Assembly (NCBI RefSeq): GCF_014642075.1
Contig: NZ_BMIK01000002.1
Coordinates: 372,001-436,000 of the forward strand
DNA: 64,000 nucleotides
Origin: Parapedobacter defluvii
GTDB taxonomy: Bacteria; Bacteroidota; Bacteroidia; Sphingobacteriales; Sphingobacteriaceae
Reading direction: 5' to 3'
Shown: positions 43,155-52,134 of the stretch, one piece after another
How the letters are laid out: each line of letters begins with the position of its first letter
Numbering within the stretch: the first letter of the stretch is position 1
Made by a program: the position numbers and the translations under genes
The notes under the pieces: model-generated
Databases searched by the model: none
Told to the model about the DNA's origin: nothing
What the model saw: only the letters and a program-made list of their open reading frames with translations

Positions 43155-43937
43155 ATGGATCTGAAGTTGAACGGCAAAGTTGTAATGGTCACGGGCGGGG
43201 CCAAAGGGATTGGCAAGGGGATTGTGTTGGCATTGGCGGCGGAAGGAGCTATTCCCGTAATTGTGGGGCGGAGACAATCTGACAATCGACTGGTGCAGGA
43301 AGAAGTTGAATCAGGAGGCGGGAGGGCATACTGTGTCGAAGCTGAATTGACCCGCGCGGAAGAATGTGAACGGGCTGTCAGGGAAACCTTGGCCGAGTTT
43401 GGACGCGTGGATGGCTTAGTAAACAACGCGGGGGTAAACGACGGAGTGGGGCTGGAGAATGGGAATTACCAGAAATTTGTAGACAGCCTTCATAAATCGC
43501 TTATCCATTACTATCTGATGGCACATCATGCACTCCCGGCATTGAAGAAGAGCAGGGGGAGTATCGTGAATATTGGTTCTAAAACCGGGGAAACCGGGCA
43601 GGGAAATACATCGGCTTATGCTGCTGCCAATGGTGGGCGTAATGCGTTGACACGTGAGTGGGCGGTAGAATTATTGAAATATGGTATCCGGGTAAATGCA
43701 GTGATTGTAGCAGAATGTTACACTCCACTGTACGATACCTGGATTAAAACTTTGTCCAATCCAGCCGAAATCCTTGAAAAAATTACGCGGCGTATTCCGT
43801 TGGGCAACCGGATGACCACCGCAGAAGAAATAGCAGATATGGTGACATTTTTGCTGTCTGAACGGTCGAGCCATACGACAGGTCAATTAATCCATGTGGA
43901 TGGAGGATACGTACATTTGGATCGTGCAATTGATTGA
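43155..43937 (+). CDS. SDR dehydrogenase, probable L-fucose dehydrogenase, Lys-to-Asn at YxxxK
   Basis: A 260-residue short-chain dehydrogenase with the cofactor loop GGAKGIG (14-20), NNAG, and the segments GNTSAYAAANGGRNALTREW and RVNAVIVAECYTPLYDTW, which match the L-fucose dehydrogenase branch. Tyr155 is present, but the usual catalytic Lys four residues later is Asn159. I recall the same YAAAN pattern in other Bacteroidota homologues, so it may define a subgroup rather than a dead enzyme. In the pathway it would oxidise L-fucose to the lactone. Last gene of the operon; it converges on accA with a 15-base gap. Confidence 0.87.
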   Translation: MDLKLNGKVVMVTGGAKGIGKGIVLALAAEGAIPVIVGRRQSDNRLVQEEVESGGGRAYCVEAELTRAEECERAVRETLAEFGRVDGLVNNAGVNDGVGLENGNYQKFVDSLHKSLIHYYLMAHHALPALKKSRGSIVNIGSKTGETGQGNTSAYAAANGGRNALTREWAVELLKYGIRVNAVIVAECYTPLYDTWIKTLSNPAEILEKITRRIPLGNRMTTAEEIADMVTFLLSERSSHTTGQLIHVDGGYVHLDRAID

Positions 43938-43952
43938 TAATCAATTTGCTTG

Positions 43953-44906
43953 TTATTCAATTACAACACCCATTTTGCTGAACTTTTCAATGCGTTCAGC
44001 AACCAGTTGGCTCGCTGGCCGGGCTTTCAGGATGGCCAAGTCGGTAAGCAATTGCTGTTTAACAGATGATGCAATTTCCGTCGGATTATGATGTGCTCCG
44101 CCCAAAGGCTCCCGGATAATGCCATCAATGAGGCCGTTTTTCAACATATCATCGGCCGTCAATTTCAGCGCTTCGGCCGCCCTTTCCTTGTAATCCCAGC
44201 TTCTCCAAAGGATTGATGAGCACGATTCGGGGGATATAACAGAATACCAGGTGTGTTCGAGCATGTATACGCGGTCGCCTACACCGATGCCCAACGCGCC
44301 ACCCGATGCCCCTTCGCCGATGATAACACAGATAATAGGTACTTTCAATACCGACATCTCCATTAAATTGCGGGCAATTGCCTCACCCTGCCCCCGTTCC
44401 TCTGCTTCGATACCCGGGTAAGCACCCATCGTGTCGATCAGCGTGATTACCGGCTTATTGAATTTTTCTGCCAATTTCATCAACCGCAATGCCTTCCGAT
44501 ACCCTTCGGGATTGGCCATGCCAAAATTGCGGAACTGCCTTTCTTTGGTGTTTTTACCTTTTTGATGGCCGATAATCATAACCGACTGACCGTCTATCGA
44601 GGCAAAGCCACCCACAATTGCTTTGTCGTCCTTTACATTTCGATCCCCGTGCAGTTCGATGAACTCGTCGCAGATTTGATTGACATAATCCAACGTCTGA
44701 GGTCGGTCCGGATGCCTTGACATCTGTACTTTTTGCCAACCGGTCATGTTGCTGTATATTTCATGCTTGGTTCTTTCCAATTTTTCCTGTAATTCAGCCA
44801 GCGTAGCGCTCATGTCCACTTTGGTTTTTTCGGCAACCTGGTTTACTTTGTCAATCTGCATTTGCAGATCGGCAATCGGCTTCTCAAAATCAAACGTTGT
44901 CTCCAT
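43953..44906 (-). CDS. accA: acetyl-CoA carboxylase carboxyltransferase, alpha subunit
   Basis: AccA with AccD transfers the carboxyl group from biotin to acetyl-CoA, making malonyl-CoA for fatty acid synthesis. The 317-residue product has standard length and blocks: [33 protein letters not shown]-like segment, [35 protein letters not shown] and the [18 protein letters not shown] motif. It is monocistronic here and separated from accD, as usual in this phylum. Confidence 0.97.
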   Translation of the reverse strand: METTFDFEKPIADLQMQIDKVNQVAEKTKVDMSATLAELQEKLERTKHEIYSNMTGWQKVQMSRHPDRPQTLDYVNQICDEFIELHGDRNVKDDKAIVGGFASIDGQSVMIIGHQKGKNTKERQFRNFGMANPEGYRKALRLMKLAEKFNKPVITLIDTMGAYPGIEAEERGQGEAIARNLMEMSVLKVPIICVIIGEGASGGALGIGVGDRVYMLEHTWYSVISPESCSSILWRSWDYKERAAEALKLTADDMLKNGLIDGIIREPLGGAHHNPTEIASSVKQQLLTDLAILKARPASQLVAERIEKFSKMGVVIE

Positions 44907-44919
44907 ATGGGGTTGTTTG

Positions 44920-44927
44920 CAAAATTA
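44920..44927 (-). promoter_or_regulatory. -7 element of accA
   Basis: TAATTTTG on the minus strand (44927-44920), predicting a start near 44913 and a leader of about 7 bases before the ATG at 44906. No -33 match. Confidence 0.4.
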
Positions 44928-44980
44928 GTGCGCTAAGTTAGGGAATTGTATCGCTTTTTTAAAATGTGATTGGTAGGGCG

Positions 44981-45055
44981 GTCGGTGGTCAGTGGTCGGT
45001 GTTCGGTGGTCAGTGTTCGGTGTTCGGTTTGCCATCACCGTTCACTCATCACCGT
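44981..45055. repeat. two-armed short-unit repeat, GGTCAGT/GGTGTTC type
   Basis: A left arm of 7-base units (GGTCGGT, GGTCAGT, GTTCGGT; 44981-45029) is followed by a short right arm of the complementary type (CACCGTTCACTCATCACCG; 45035-45053). In frame this gives a spurious N-terminal extension to the following gene. Same family as 48688-48740. Confidence 0.65.
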
Positions 45056-45119
45056 TAATGGCTTGGTTTTTGCGAGGATTTCTTCGGTTCAAAACGATCA
45101 ACAGTATTCACTGAGGCTT

Positions 45120-47285
45120 ATGGTTAGAAATATTACCCTGTTTTTTTTAGTTTTTCTGAAAAGCATACTGCTAGCGACAGCCGACACCTATCCCGAGGTT
45201 TTGTTCGAAAACAGTATATTGAACGGAAATTATGCGTATAGCCAGGTAAATCATGAAGCCGGTAGTTGGGTGGAAAATGTGAGTGGGAAATTGCCTGTTT
45301 CGGATTCTGTGTTTTTTACACCTGGCAATGCCTTATCGCTCAAATACATATCCGTTGCAAATGGTGCATGGTGCGTACAGGTCAATTATCCCCCTGGCTC
45401 GCGCTACTATCAATTCAGGGCAAATGATGTCCTCACATTTAAGTTGTTTGTGGCTTCCAATACAGCGATCAATGCATTGCCTCATGTACGATTGACACAA
45501 AAAGACAAGACGAGTGTTGCGGTAGATTTGGCGAAATACATTACTGATTTTCAGTCAAACATGTGGTTGAATGTGCAGATACCGTTGCATGATATCCAGG
45601 GTTTGGATGCCGATACGCCTGTTTATGGCATGCAATTTTTGCAGGGAGAAGCAACTGAGGGAACCCATTGGCTTTATGTTGATCAGATTGAATTTCTACC
45701 GGCTAATCCACCGCGCGTAAAACTTTCTTCACCGGCGGTGTTATCCACCGCCGTGGCTTACGATCGGCATGTAGACTTAACATGGCAATTGCCATTGACA
45801 CCGAGTATCCGTTATATAAAAATTTATCGGTCGGAGGATAACGAGCATTTCCATCCCGTCGCTATCCGGCCCATTTTTGTACAGAAGTGTACGGATTTCG
45901 TACCTTATTCTGACCGGAAATATTATTACAAAATTGCCTGGGTAGACTATGGCTATCTTGAATCGCCATTTTCTAATGTATTGGAAGCTTCCCCAAAAAC
46001 AGGCAGTGATGAGAAAATGCTGGATTTCATTCAGGCTGCACATGTCAATTACTTTGTGGAACGGACGGAAATAAACAGCGGTATGCATGCGATTCATTTC
46101 GGCGTAGACGATGCAACGGTATCGGTAAGGGAAACCGGTCTTAGCATACTGGCTTATGTAGTGGGGGTCGAGCGTGGAATCATATCCCGGACGTCGGCTA
46201 TTGGCAGGCTTCAACGGATGGTGGATTTTTTGGGTAATGTAGAGCGATATCACGGCGCTTTTCCTGAAAAGATAGATGGACGTACGGGAAAAGGAGTCTT
46301 TACGACCGATACCGTACCAGAAGGCGATTTAAAGGCTACGGCATTTTTGATGCAAGGGTTGCTTGTGGCACAGCAATATTTTCAGGCAGACAGCGCAGAA
46401 ACGGGATCATTAATGGAAAAGATCGATTCCTTATGGAATACGGTTGAATGGGATCGGTTTGTTATGGAAGGACAGGAAAATATCCTTTTGGATCGCTGGT
46501 CGCCCACGGTCGGATTCAAAGATGCCTCACCGCTTGGCGGCTTTGGAGAGGATTTTATCTGTTATGTGCTTGCGTTGGCCTCGCCCCAACACCCTATTCC
46601 GCGCGATGCTTACACAACGGGGTTGGGGCTCGGAAGAAAACTTGCCGACTCAACTCACGTAATGGAATTGACCAACAACCCATCGTTCTCCGTTAAGCTC
46701 CATACGACCGGTGGCAGTGCTATGCCTCGTTTTATTGAGTTTCCGTATGCAAATGATACAACCCTGTATAGTCTTCCCGTCACCGTCGGATCCATAGATA
46801 CATCCTTACTAGAGGCCTATAAACCTTTTTTGGCTTTTGACCCCCGCGCGAAGCGGGATACATTTGCCAATTATTTTGTCAATAACATCAATCTTACCAA
46901 TGCTTACAAGAATCGCGATAAAGAAAAAGGATATGGAGGATTTTCACGGGATATTTGGGGTGCTGAAATTTTGGTGGATTCGTTGGATACGGTTTGTACC
47001 GTGAACCCCGCTATTGCATGTGCCAGTTACGCATACCTTCCTCAGGATGCAATACAATCAATGAGGGCGTTTTACGACCGTTTCGGTGATGCATTGTTTA
47101 CCGAATATGGGTTTCGTAGGAGGATTGACATCGATGATAATGCGGTGGCCGATGCATACGATGCCGAAAATCAGGCAGCTGTGGCAGTTATGATCGAAAA
47201 TGGCCGCAGTGGATTGGTTTGGGACCTGTTTTCCAGCAATCCGGGAATACAGAAGGTTGTTGAAAATTATTTTAGTACTGAGTAA
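45120..47285 (+). CDS. secreted glucoamylase-family (GH144-like) glycoside hydrolase
   Basis: A 721-residue exported protein: signal peptide (RNITLFFLVFLKSILLATAD), N-terminal jelly-roll-like domain (about 30-240), a fibronectin-III-like segment (about 245-340) and a C-terminal (alpha/alpha)6 catalytic domain from residue 350. The catalytic part resembles glucoamylase-like GH144 enzymes (ERTEINSGMHAIHFGV, PLGGFGEDFICYVLALASP, YKPFLAFDPRAKRDTFANYF). GH144 acts on beta-1,2-glucan, but the match is divergent and substrate is unproven. The frame extends to 44970 through a simple repeat; the ATG at 45120 starts the signal peptide. Confidence 0.86.
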   Translation: MVRNITLFFLVFLKSILLATADTYPEVLFENSILNGNYAYSQVNHEAGSWVENVSGKLPVSDSVFFTPGNALSLKYISVANGAWCVQVNYPPGSRYYQFRANDVLTFKLFVASNTAINALPHVRLTQKDKTSVAVDLAKYITDFQSNMWLNVQIPLHDIQGLDADTPVYGMQFLQGEATEGTHWLYVDQIEFLPANPPRVKLSSPAVLSTAVAYDRHVDLTWQLPLTPSIRYIKIYRSEDNEHFHPVAIRPIFVQKCTDFVPYSDRKYYYKIAWVDYGYLESPFSNVLEASPKTGSDEKMLDFIQAAHVNYFVERTEINSGMHAIHFGVDDATVSVRETGLSILAYVVGVERGIISRTSAIGRLQRMVDFLGNVERYHGAFPEKIDGRTGKGVFTTDTVPEGDLKATAFLMQGLLVAQQYFQADSAETGSLMEKIDSLWNTVEWDRFVMEGQENILLDRWSPTVGFKDASPLGGFGEDFICYVLALASPQHPIPRDAYTTGLGLGRKLADSTHVMELTNNPSFSVKLHTTGGSAMPRFIEFPYANDTTLYSLPVTVGSIDTSLLEAYKPFLAFDPRAKRDTFANYFVNNINLTNAYKNRDKEKGYGGFSRDIWGAEILVDSLDTVCTVNPAIACASYAYLPQDAIQSMRAFYDRFGDALFTEYGFRRRIDIDDNAVADAYDAENQAAVAVMIENGRSGLVWDLFSSNPGIQKVVENYFSTE

Positions 47286-47316
47286 ATTTTTTATTTTTAT
47301 AGCTTCATAGGTAGAC

Positions 47317-47853
47317 ATGAAATTCTATACCCTTTTTTCATCGGTTTCGTTGGTACTGGTAATATCGCTGGCCGCCAGTTCCTGTAAAAACAAGCAAATA
47401 GCTGTCAATCCCGGTGCGCAGGTAACCATTGACGGGACCAAAGACGGCTTGAAGCACGTACAGCGTGATTTTGAAGATGCTGCGGTGACCGATAGGGGTA
47501 TCGTGGTTACGTTTGATTCCGATGTGTTGTTTCCACTTAACTCTTCCTATTTGACGGATCAGGCAAAAAGCGAACTTGATAAATTGGTCAAGTTACTGGA
47601 TGATTATCCCGGTGCTTCATTGATTGTGGATGGACATACCGATGCGACGGGTACTGAGGAATATAATCAATGGTTGTCCGAAAAAAGGGCAGAATCCGTG
47701 AAAAAATATGCGGTAGGAAAAGGGCTTGCAGAAAACCGGATTACAACACACGGGTATGGTCAAAGCAAGCCCATTGCACCCAATAATACCAAAGAAGGCA
47801 GGCAGCAGAACCGCCGGGTGGAAGTCACAATCGTAACCGATAAGAAGAAATGA
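47317..47853 (+). CDS. OmpA-family peptidoglycan-associated lipoprotein
   Basis: A 178-residue lipoprotein (lipobox ASSC, Cys23) with a C-terminal OmpA domain (about 60-175). The peptidoglycan-binding pair is intact: Asp109 in GHTDATG and Arg124 in SEKRAESV. It anchors the outer membrane to the cell wall, like Pal. It lies 31 bases after the GH144-like gene; the murI gene converges on it with a 1-base gap between the stops. Compare the second OmpA-type lipoprotein at 57248, which lacks the Asp. Confidence 0.95.
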   Translation: MKFYTLFSSVSLVLVISLAASSCKNKQIAVNPGAQVTIDGTKDGLKHVQRDFEDAAVTDRGIVVTFDSDVLFPLNSSYLTDQAKSELDKLVKLLDDYPGASLIVDGHTDATGTEEYNQWLSEKRAESVKKYAVGKGLAENRITTHGYGQSKPIAPNNTKEGRQQNRRVEVTIVTDKKK

Positions 47854-47854
47854 G

Positions 47855-48676
47855 TTAGGCCAGCACGTTCAGCTCGCTGGCTTTAATGGATTGACCATAG
47901 AATCTTCCTGCTTTTTCTTCAAAAGCAACCGCATTGTCCGTAGTGAAAAATTGAATGCTTCCGCCTTTTGTGCAAAGAGCTTCTATGTCAGGATGCCTCG
48001 TTAAGTAGTCTGCCAAACTATTGGCGACCAATTTTCCTTGGGCCAATACTTGAATATGGGGTGGAACAAAGCGCTTGATGAGCGGCAGAAGCAACGGATA
48101 ATGGGTACAAGCCAAGACGATTGTATCAATATTTGGCGATTGTTTGAGCAGGCGTTTCATATCCATTTCCACAAAGTAAGCCGCTCCCTCCGAATCCAAT
48201 TCATTGTTTTCAACCAAAGGGACCCATAGTGGACAGGCTTGCTGGTAGACCGTTATGTCGGGAAAAAATTTCCGGATTTCAATGGGGTAGGAGGCCGACT
48301 TGACGGTACCCGGTGTTGCTAAAACACCTACATGCCGTGTATGCGTATAATTACCGATCACCTCTGTGGTCGGCCGGATGACACCCAATACCTTGCGAAC
48401 ATCGGAATGGAGTGGGAGGTCATGCTGCTGAATGGTACGGAGCGCTTTTGCAGAAGCCGTATTGCAGGCTAATACCACAAGATGACAATTCATGGCAAAA
48501 AGTTTTTCCACACATTCTTTGGTATACGCATACACCGTTTCGAACGATCGTGTGCCATAAGGTACCCGGGCATTGTCTCCCAGATATATGTAATCGTATT
48601 GGGGTAATTTAGCCACGATTTCCCGGAATACGGTCAACCCACCATAGCCTGAATCAAATATTCCTATTGGTCCCAT
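47855..48676 (-). CDS. murI: glutamate racemase
   Basis: MurI makes D-glutamate for peptidoglycan. The 273-residue product has Asp8 in IGIFDSGYGG, the two catalytic cysteines Cys71 (VVLACNTASA) and Cys190 (VLACTHYP, with His192), all at normal spacing. It ends one base from the stop of the convergent OmpA lipoprotein gene. A short-unit repeat precedes its start codon, and the GH125 gene on the same strand is about 65 bases upstream. Confidence 0.97.
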   Translation of the reverse strand: MGPIGIFDSGYGGLTVFREIVAKLPQYDYIYLGDNARVPYGTRSFETVYAYTKECVEKLFAMNCHLVVLACNTASAKALRTIQQHDLPLHSDVRKVLGVIRPTTEVIGNYTHTRHVGVLATPGTVKSASYPIEIRKFFPDITVYQQACPLWVPLVENNELDSEGAAYFVEMDMKRLLKQSPNIDTIVLACTHYPLLLPLIKRFVPPHIQVLAQGKLVANSLADYLTRHPDIEALCTKGGSIQFFTTDNAVAFEEKAGRFYGQSIKASELNVLA

Positions 48677-48687
48677 GTTTTAATTGT

Positions 48688-48740
48688 GTTCGGTGGTGAG
48701 TAGTCGGTAATCACTCACCACCGGTCAACCCATCACCGAT
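48688..48740. repeat. two-armed short-unit repeat with perfect 11-bp hairpin
   Basis: CGGTGGTGAGT (48691-48701) and its exact complement (48713-48723) with an 11-base spacer, flanked by further GTCGGT and CATCACCGAT units. It fills the gap between the GH125 stop and the murI start. Its units match those at 44981-45055 and, for one arm, 29157-29190. Confidence 0.65.
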
Positions 48741-48741
48741 C

Positions 48742-50160
48742 CTACTTCAGCAAATATGGCTTTTCTTTATAGGTTTTCCATAAAAATTCACCAAATAGTG
48801 TATTCGCCCAGGCAAACCATTTGCGTGTGAATTTTTTAGGATCGTCCTTATGAAACGATTCATGCATGAATCCGGTATCGCCATGCGTGTTTTTCAAGGT
48901 TTCGATGCAGGCTTTTATCTCGTGATCGTCCGTGGATGTCAACCCTCGCATCGTAATGGCCATAGGCCAGATCATATCGCGACCGATGTGAGGGCCTCCA
49001 ATGCCTTCTGCAGCAGAACCCTTAAAGAAAAACGGATTGTTTTCCGACAGCACAAAGGCGCGCGTACGTTGGTATACGGCGTCGTTGACATCTACTGCAC
49101 CCAAATAGGGCAACGACAGGAGGCTGGGAACATTTGCATCGTCCATTGTAATGAAGCTTCCGAATCCGTCCACTTCGAATGCGTAAATACGGCCGTGTGC
49201 AGGGTGATCGATGATACCGTATTCGTTGATTGCTGTTTCTACTTCACCTGCCAAATTAAGCATCTCTTCGGCCAGTTCCCGTTCGTTGGCCACCTGTGTA
49301 AGCAGAGTCGCTGACTGCCGCAAACTGGTTACCGCAAATAAGTTGGAAGGTATCAGGAATGAGAGCAACGTGGAGTCATCGCTTGGCCGGAAGCCTGAGC
49401 AGATCAAACCGACCGGATTGACCGGATAACCGTATCCATCCACTTGGAGTGTATCCGAACCGCGCGCTGTAGTGCGCTCGAAGCGGTAAGGCCCCAAGCT
49501 CTCTTTACGCTGCTGTTCTTTGAATGTTTTGAGAATATTGCGCTGTGCAGCAACCCACTCCGTATCAAAAGGAGATTTATCGCCCGTAGCGCTCCAATAT
49601 CCGTAAGCAAGACGTATGGTGTAACAAAGGGAATCGATTTCCCATTTACGTTCATGGATGCCAGGTTTCATGTCTGTGTGGTCGCTCCCCCATTCGCCCA
49701 CACGGGAGGGGTCGTTGTAGAACGCATTGGCGTAAGGATCGATGTTGATGCACTGGCTTTGCTTGTTGACCAGTCCCGCAACCAGTCGTTGTAATTTGCT
49801 GTCTTCCTTCATAAAAGGTAGGTAGGGCCAAACTTGTGCACAGCTGTCACGGAGCCACATTGCATCGATATCACCGGTGATGACATACGTATAAGGCTTT
49901 CCATTCTTTTCTTCCGGAAATACCGTCGTATCCAACGTGTTGGGGAAGCAATTGCCGAATAACCAGCCCAGTTCCTTGTCTTTTACATGTTGCTGAAAAG
50001 CCTTGATAGCCTGTTCTATGGACTCACTGGAAAAATGCCGTTGGCTTTTCGGTACACGGACTACCGGATAGTCTGGTTTAGCAGATGCAAGTGAAAGGTT
50101 GCCGGCCCACATTCCCGTGCCTAATACGGCAGCATGCTGAATGAATGTTCTTCGTTTCAT
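48742..50160 (-). CDS. glycoside hydrolase family 125 (exo-alpha-1,6-mannosidase family)
   Basis: A 472-residue exported GH125 enzyme. The N-terminus KRRTFIQ plus a hydrophobic stretch ending ASAKPD is a twin-arginine-like signal. The (alpha/alpha)6 domain carries GDIDAMWLRDSCAQVWPY, SGFRPSDD (256-262) and MHESFHKDD with Glu434, matching the two catalytic-site regions of the family. GH125 members remove terminal alpha-1,6-mannose, for example from N-glycans. It complements the GH92 gene, but they are 12 kb apart. A 21-base near-palindrome lies upstream at 50194-50214. Confidence 0.94.
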   Translation of the reverse strand: MKRRTFIQHAAVLGTGMWAGNLSLASAKPDYPVVRVPKSQRHFSSESIEQAIKAFQQHVKDKELGWLFGNCFPNTLDTTVFPEEKNGKPYTYVITGDIDAMWLRDSCAQVWPYLPFMKEDSKLQRLVAGLVNKQSQCINIDPYANAFYNDPSRVGEWGSDHTDMKPGIHERKWEIDSLCYTIRLAYGYWSATGDKSPFDTEWVAAQRNILKTFKEQQRKESLGPYRFERTTARGSDTLQVDGYGYPVNPVGLICSGFRPSDDSTLLSFLIPSNLFAVTSLRQSATLLTQVANERELAEEMLNLAGEVETAINEYGIIDHPAHGRIYAFEVDGFGSFITMDDANVPSLLSLPYLGAVDVNDAVYQRTRAFVLSENNPFFFKGSAAEGIGGPHIGRDMIWPMAITMRGLTSTDDHEIKACIETLKNTHGDTGFMHESFHKDDPKKFTRKWFAWANTLFGEFLWKTYKEKPYLLK

Positions 50161-50475
50161 TAGAAATAATTATTGAGTCGTTATTTGTTGTTTAACGGCC
50201 TCAATGAGACCGTTTCGCTAAGTTTGCTTTTAGGGGTCTAATGGAACCTGTCTTTTCGAAAAGAAAGTGTATTCCCTATTTAATGATAGTCTATCTATTC
50301 AGCCTGCAATATGCAAAAAAAATGAATACAAATATCTGCATATTCGTTTTAGCAGGTTTATTTTTGATGTTTTTAATACTTTTAACAGGTAAATTTTGCT
50401 TCCGGTTATTAGGAATGGCTTAATTCTTGGTGAGCAATGCTATCTTTGCTGACTGATTTTTTATGTTTTTATGTA
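50161..50475. other. intergenic region with near-palindrome and a doubtful small ORF
   Basis: AT-rich gap of 315 bases between GH125 and the Wzi-like gene. It holds a near-palindrome AACGGCCTCAATGAGACCGTT (50194-50214, one mismatched pair), a TAAGTTTG element (50219-50226, plus strand) and the -7 element of the Wzi-like gene (50441-50448). A 60-codon frame at 50241-50423 encodes a very hydrophobic peptide; I do not call it a gene. Confidence 0.4.
50441..50448 (+). promoter_or_regulatory. -7 element of the Wzi-like gene
   Basis: TATCTTTG at 50441-50448, predicting a transcript start near 50455 and a leader of about 21 bases to the ATG at 50476. It overlaps the upstream ATG at 50437, which argues against that start. 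Confidence 0.45.
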
Positions 50476-52134
50476 ATGATAAGTCTTGTATCCGTTAGAG
50501 GGTTGCAATTGGCTGCTTTGGCAACGCTTTGCTGCGGTGTGCCGCATGTAGGGGCGCAGTCCGCTTACCAACCCTATTCCTATCATTTCTATCAAAAGAT
50601 GAACGATGTGCTGTATGATTCAGATACGCGGTTGCATACGTCCTTGAAACCTTTGATTATCGATAGCGCCTTGCAGCCTCGGTATGAATCACTGATGCGG
50701 TTGAGAGAGCGGGGGCAGCTTTCTTGGGGGGAGCGCAAGCTTTACAACGAACATTTGATAGAAGTAAAGAAAGCAACTTATACTTTCTATGCCGATTTCC
50801 TGCCCGATTTCCAGATCGGTCGCGATTTTGCCGGCTCAGGGCGCACCACTTGGGTAAATACCCGGGGCGCACAGGCCGGTGTAACCATTGAAGATAAGTT
50901 TTCGGTATACGTTAATTTCTTTGAAAACCAGGCAGTGTTTCCCGCCTATTTAAACGAGTACGTCTTTGAGCAAGCCATCGTTCCCGGACAGGGGCATGGG
51001 AAGACTTCGTATTCCAATCCGAAAATAAGCGATTGGATGTATTCATCGGCGGTCGCGTCTTACACTGTAAACCAATACCTCAACATTACATTGGCTTATG
51101 ATAAGCATTTCATTGGCGATGGGTATCGTTCGCTATTGCTTTCGGATGCCTCATCCAACTATACGGCATTGAAGTTGACAGGGAAACTGGGGAATGTCCA
51201 ATATATGAGTATGTGGACCTATATGATGGACCCGGTTCATCCACGATCGTATACCTATGACCCTATTACTGGGCTGCCCACCCGGGGAGGAGATAATTGG
51301 AAATGGGGCGCTTTTCAGTATCTCGACTGGAACGTGGATAATCGATTCTCGATCGGCCTGTTTCAATCAGTCATATGGGGAGCTAGAAATGCTGCTGGAC
51401 AGAGGGGCTTTGATTTCAATTACTTCAATCCCATTATTTTCATGCGGCCGGTTGAGTTAACCAATACTTCTTCCCCCGATAAAATGCACCTCGGATTGAA
51501 TGCAAAATACAAAGCGTTGAAGAACCTGTCGGTATATGGGCAATTTCTACTGGGCGAATTTGTGGCCAAGAATTTCTTTTCTACCAATGGACACGTAACC
51601 AATAAATGGGGAGCTCAGTTCGGTTTTCGTGGGTATGATGCGTTCGGTGTTAAAAACCTCAATTTCCTGACTGAGTACAATACAGTCCGTCCGTATACCT
51701 ATGCACATTTTGATCCTGTGAGCAATTACAGTAACTATGGGCAGCCTTTGGCTCATCCCTGGGGGGCTAATTTCAGGGAATTGGTTGGCATATTGAACTA
51801 TTCCTATGGACAGTTTGATTTTTCTTTTCAGGGCACTTGGGGGCAATTTGGGGCCGATCCGGATTCGGCCTCTAATTTTGGAGGCGATATATTCAAATCG
51901 TATTTGACACCGATAAACGAATATGATAACTACATCGGCCAAGGCATAAAAAATACACTGCTATTTGCGGATGGCCGGATATCGTATCTTCTCAATCCCA
52001 AATATAACCTGAGGATAGAAGCAGGTGCTACTTATCGAAGGCATGGTATTCCCGAAAAGGGATCGCATCATCAGACCGGCATGTTTACCCTGGGTTTACG
52101 GTCTTCCTTCCGTAATTTTTATTACGATTTTTGA
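50476..52134 (+). CDS. capsule assembly Wzi-like outer-membrane protein
   Basis: A 552-residue outer-membrane protein: signal peptide to VGAQ, a helical N-terminal part (about 30-110, LYNEHLIEVKKATYTFYADF) and a barrel of many short strands (SVYVNFFENQAVFP, NITLAYDKHFIGDGYRSLL, FGFRGYDAFGVKNLNFLTEY), ending RSSFRNFYYDF. This resembles Wzi-like/RemB-type proteins of Bacteroidota; some are linked to surface polysaccharide or gliding, but this genome segment shows neither locus. Its stop region also contains the -33 element of aroQ. Confidence 0.86.
   Translation: MISLVSVRGLQLAALATLCCGVPHVGAQSAYQPYSYHFYQKMNDVLYDSDTRLHTSLKPLIIDSALQPRYESLMRLRERGQLSWGERKLYNEHLIEVKKATYTFYADFLPDFQIGRDFAGSGRTTWVNTRGAQAGVTIEDKFSVYVNFFENQAVFPAYLNEYVFEQAIVPGQGHGKTSYSNPKISDWMYSSAVASYTVNQYLNITLAYDKHFIGDGYRSLLLSDASSNYTALKLTGKLGNVQYMSMWTYMMDPVHPRSYTYDPITGLPTRGGDNWKWGAFQYLDWNVDNRFSIGLFQSVIWGARNAAGQRGFDFNYFNPIIFMRPVELTNTSSPDKMHLGLNAKYKALKNLSVYGQFLLGEFVAKNFFSTNGHVTNKWGAQFGFRGYDAFGVKNLNFLTEYNTVRPYTYAHFDPVSNYSNYGQPLAHPWGANFRELVGILNYSYGQFDFSFQGTWGQFGADPDSASNFGGDIFKSYLTPINEYDNYIGQGIKNTLLFADGRISYLLNPKYNLRIEAGATYRRHGIPEKGSHHQTGMFTLGLRSSFRNFYYDF

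Noticed and set aside
44970-45119. 50-codon N-terminal extension of the GH144-like protein
   Set aside because: It is translated from the simple GGTCAGT-type repeat and would hide the signal peptide that starts at 45120.
50241-50423. 60-codon hydrophobic frame as a confirmed gene
   Set aside because: AT-rich composition alone makes hydrophobic frames; there is no homology signal, so it is only kept as a possibility in the findings.
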